From the NCBI GenBank assembly GCA_038496675.1, contig CM076651.1, forward strand, positions 10,629,821-10,693,820: a stretch of DNA of 64,000 nt, written 5' to 3'. The stretch's first letter is position 1. Each line of letters opens with the position of its first letter. This stretch comes from Rachycentron canadum (taxonomy: Eukaryota > Chordata > Actinopteri > Carangiformes > Rachycentridae). A model generated the notes under the pieces. The model saw nothing but the letters and a program-made list of their open reading frames with translations. It made no database searches and was not told the origin of the DNA. Positions 61,710-64,000 of the stretch are shown here, one piece after another. The position numbers were made by a program, and so were the translations under genes.

Positions 61710-61975
61710 CCTTTAATTTTTAATTTAGCTTCATCATCACATCACTTTACTTTGTCCAGTGCTTTGTATAATGACACTCCCATCGGTCTCAGTTGTATTT
61801 AAAGTTTGCTGCTAATTAGCCAATTTTAGCATGTTAATACGCTGACCAAGCAAACATGATAAACACTATATCTGCATGTCAATGCTGCCATCATAACAGC
61901 ATGTTAGCATGCTGACATTATTATTTAGCTCAAGGAAGCTAGTAGCCGGTAGCTAGCTATAGACGTGTTACATCA
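61710..61975 (-). repeat. Dispersed fish repeat, antisense relative of the slc17a9 intron 7 copy
   Basis: Reads as the reverse complement of the same family: TTTGTCCAGTGCTTTGTATAA, CACTCCCATCGGTCTCAGTT, GCTGCTAATTAGCCAATTTT, AGCATGTTAATACGCTGACC, ACAGCATGTTAGCATGCTGA and TTTAGCTCAAGG. Confidence 0.6.
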
Positions 61976-62889
61976 ACAATAGATTAAATAAATACCTGAT
62001 GCTCTTTCTGCTGAGTGTGTTGCTGCCAAAGATGCCAAAGTAATGTCAGAAAGACGTTTGACTCAAGCAAATTGGACATTAAATTTTGTTTGGAAATGAA
62101 AAATTGGGTTGACATCAGATAGGGGCTAACTGACATAGTGATGTTTAGTAGATCTTAGTATTCTACGCCAAATTAAGGTAACGGCATTCCACGTCGTGAT
62201 ATTGAATTATGGTCACCCAATGTTACAAACTACACATCCACATCTCAACATCCAACAATTTGATGCGCAGTTTCCTGCAGGGAAGAAATTGCACGCATGT
62301 TCACAGCAACAATTTTAGGTTGCAATTTAAGGTTATAATATGTAACTCTTGCATTTTAATCTTGTGCTGTTGCCCCAAAGTGGCCAAAGTTTCAATGAGG
62401 TGTTATTACCAACATTGCAATTAAGGTTTTAGATAATCTGGTTATTCATCAGACTGCTTGTGTTTCTTGCCCGGTCTAGCCTTGTTGTGCAATGTGGTCA
62501 TGTTCCCAGAGCTCAACGATTACTACTATGTTGTTATAGATGTAATGGACAGAACCACAAAGACCCAAATAGTAGTAGTAAACCGAAATGATCTTTTAGT
62601 GCAACCTCACTTTAACTTTCTGTAAATGGAGTCAAAAGCTTGAGTGTGCTGTGCTTGATTTTTCATATCCCTCTTATGTTTGTTGCTATTAAGGTATATT
62701 TGTGTGTACATGTTTGCTTTTGTGCATACTGTATGTGCACGTGTGTGTGTGTCTGTGTGAGTGACAGAGTTCTCTCCGCTATTTTGTTCACCGTTGACTG
62801 AGTGTGAGGCCGAGTGAGACGGCGGCATGGCTGGCCCTCACTGATAACTAAGCACAGGCAGAGTCCTGTGCTCTGTGCCTCTATTCAAA

Positions 62890-62951
62890 ACACACGCACG
62901 CATGCACACACACACACACACACACGCACGCACACACACATGCACATGCAC
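62890..62951 (+). repeat. Interrupted (CA)n array with CG steps
   Basis: CA units with CG and TG interruptions (CACGCACG, CATGCACA). Confidence 0.9.
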
Positions 62952-62999
62952 GTTAATTAATCCAAAATTGGAAGGGAAATCGAAAAAAAAAAAAAAACA

Positions 63000-64000
63000 C
63001 TGTCTCCACTTTTAATTGGACTGACTGTCGTCCAACCATAAAGAGAAAACAAGCTCAATCATTCTCCTCCATCTTGTCGCTTGTTGAATTATTGATAGAC
63101 GGAGCAAACTGCGCTAGAAAATGAAATGGGGAAGGAGCACCGGGCTGGAGTGTGTTTGAAAGTAGTGATAAAATTTGATTATTCATGTGTGATGCATGCT
63201 GCGTGGATTCTTGTAACAGAGTGAGGAGGAGTACTGAGTTTCTCCATGGTGACTGTAGAGAACCTGTATGTGCCAGACAAGCCAGCTGGTATCTTGTTGT
63301 CCAAGTACACAATGCTCCAACAAAAAAAAAAAAGAAAAGAAAAATAACTGATGTAGATGAGGTAGTTAGGCACAGGACATTCGTTATTCAGTCATATTCG
63401 AACCACTGTGTAAATATTCATCTTCCACTAACCGTGGCACATTGTTTCTCTGACCCTTGTCCTTTCTGCTCGACCAGTTTCATAGAGTGTATACCTCCTT
63501 CACTGCCCATCCTGTATACACACACTTAATACTGTAATCACCTCTTCATTTTTTCCGTGCATCCTGTATTACCTGGCCCTAGTGAAAAGCTTTTGTTGGC
63601 TTTTGTCCAACAGTTGCTGGGGCTTTGAGAGAAGATTTTGGCATCTGAGCTTTATTTGTCAAGATGTTTGCCCTCTAATGATTCAGGGTGACCAGAAGCA
63701 GTGGAGTCCTTCTAACTGAACTGCAACACCACTAGATTATATAGGAGATCTTGACATATTGTATGCACCTTTCAATATAAGATGTGCGTTTAAGTATAAT
63801 GGACCTTTACTGTATGGTACCATAATAATTGATAATGTTTTTGACCTCCACTATTTTGATACCTCAACCAGATAATGAGAAAGGGGAAATCCCTGAAAAG
63901 GCTTCTGTGCTTTGACAGTGACAAAACATGTTCGACTTAAACTTCTAGAGGCCAAATAGAGACCTTGAAATATTCCCCTCATCAATTAATCTCCATTCAA
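63000..64000. other. Intergenic DNA at the right edge; nothing recognised
   Basis: Non-repetitive sequence with a few short A runs. No exon or RNA gene was seen. Confidence 0.35.

Noticed and set aside
48500..64000. Search for a mir-124 precursor upstream of bhlhe23
   Set aside because: Human MIR124-3 lies on this side of BHLHE23, but neither the mature string TAAGGCACGCGG nor its complement was found. It may lie beyond the right edge.

Overview
The window is vertebrate nuclear DNA, almost certainly from a teleost fish. Genes are split by short GT-AG introns. The background is AT-rich and full of (CA/TG)n microsatellites. It carries decayed LINE and Tc1/mariner copies and several dispersed repeats whose wording I recognise from fish genomes. 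There is one assembly gap of 373 N. No prokaryotic feature, tRNA, rRNA or CRISPR array was seen.

Left part (1-6.6 kb): two genes sit head to head. On the minus strand is the 5' end of an axonemal dynein heavy chain, best match DNAH12. Fourteen coding exons join in frame to give 649 residues of the N-terminal tail, and the gene runs off the left edge. On the plus strand is a complete gid8 gene (5 exons, 228 residues), a subunit of the CTLH E3 ligase. About 0.4 kb separates their presumed start sites. That spacer holds an RFX/X-box-like site next to the dynein side and a GC box.

Middle (6.6-21.3 kb): an intergenic stretch holds a decayed LINE reverse transcriptase (minus) and a decayed Tc1/mariner transposase (minus). 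A GC-rich promoter follows, then slc17a9, the vesicular nucleotide transporter VNUT. I resolved 13 exons with consistent phases and two competing first exons. Its introns contain a dispersed fish repeat, a LINE fragment and a diverged repeat array.

Right part (21.3-64 kb): a gene desert surrounds one intact gene, the single-coding-exon bHLH repressor bhlhe23 (minus, 227 residues). The desert holds many microsatellites and several homeodomain- and POU-site-rich blocks that read like conserved non-coding enhancers, most plausibly for bhlhe23. It also holds two perfect short-loop inverted repeats, a pair of related dispersed repeat copies, and the assembly gap inside a (TA)n tract.

The order and orientation gid8(+) - slc17a9(+) - bhlhe23(-) matches human 20q13.33 as I know it. 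The neighbour divergent from GID8 there is DIDO1, whereas here it is the dynein, so a rearrangement breakpoint lies in or near the 3.8-4.2 kb promoter. The genes do not form a pathway. The shared interest is regulatory: a bidirectional ciliary/housekeeping promoter and an enhancer-rich desert around a neuronal transcription factor.
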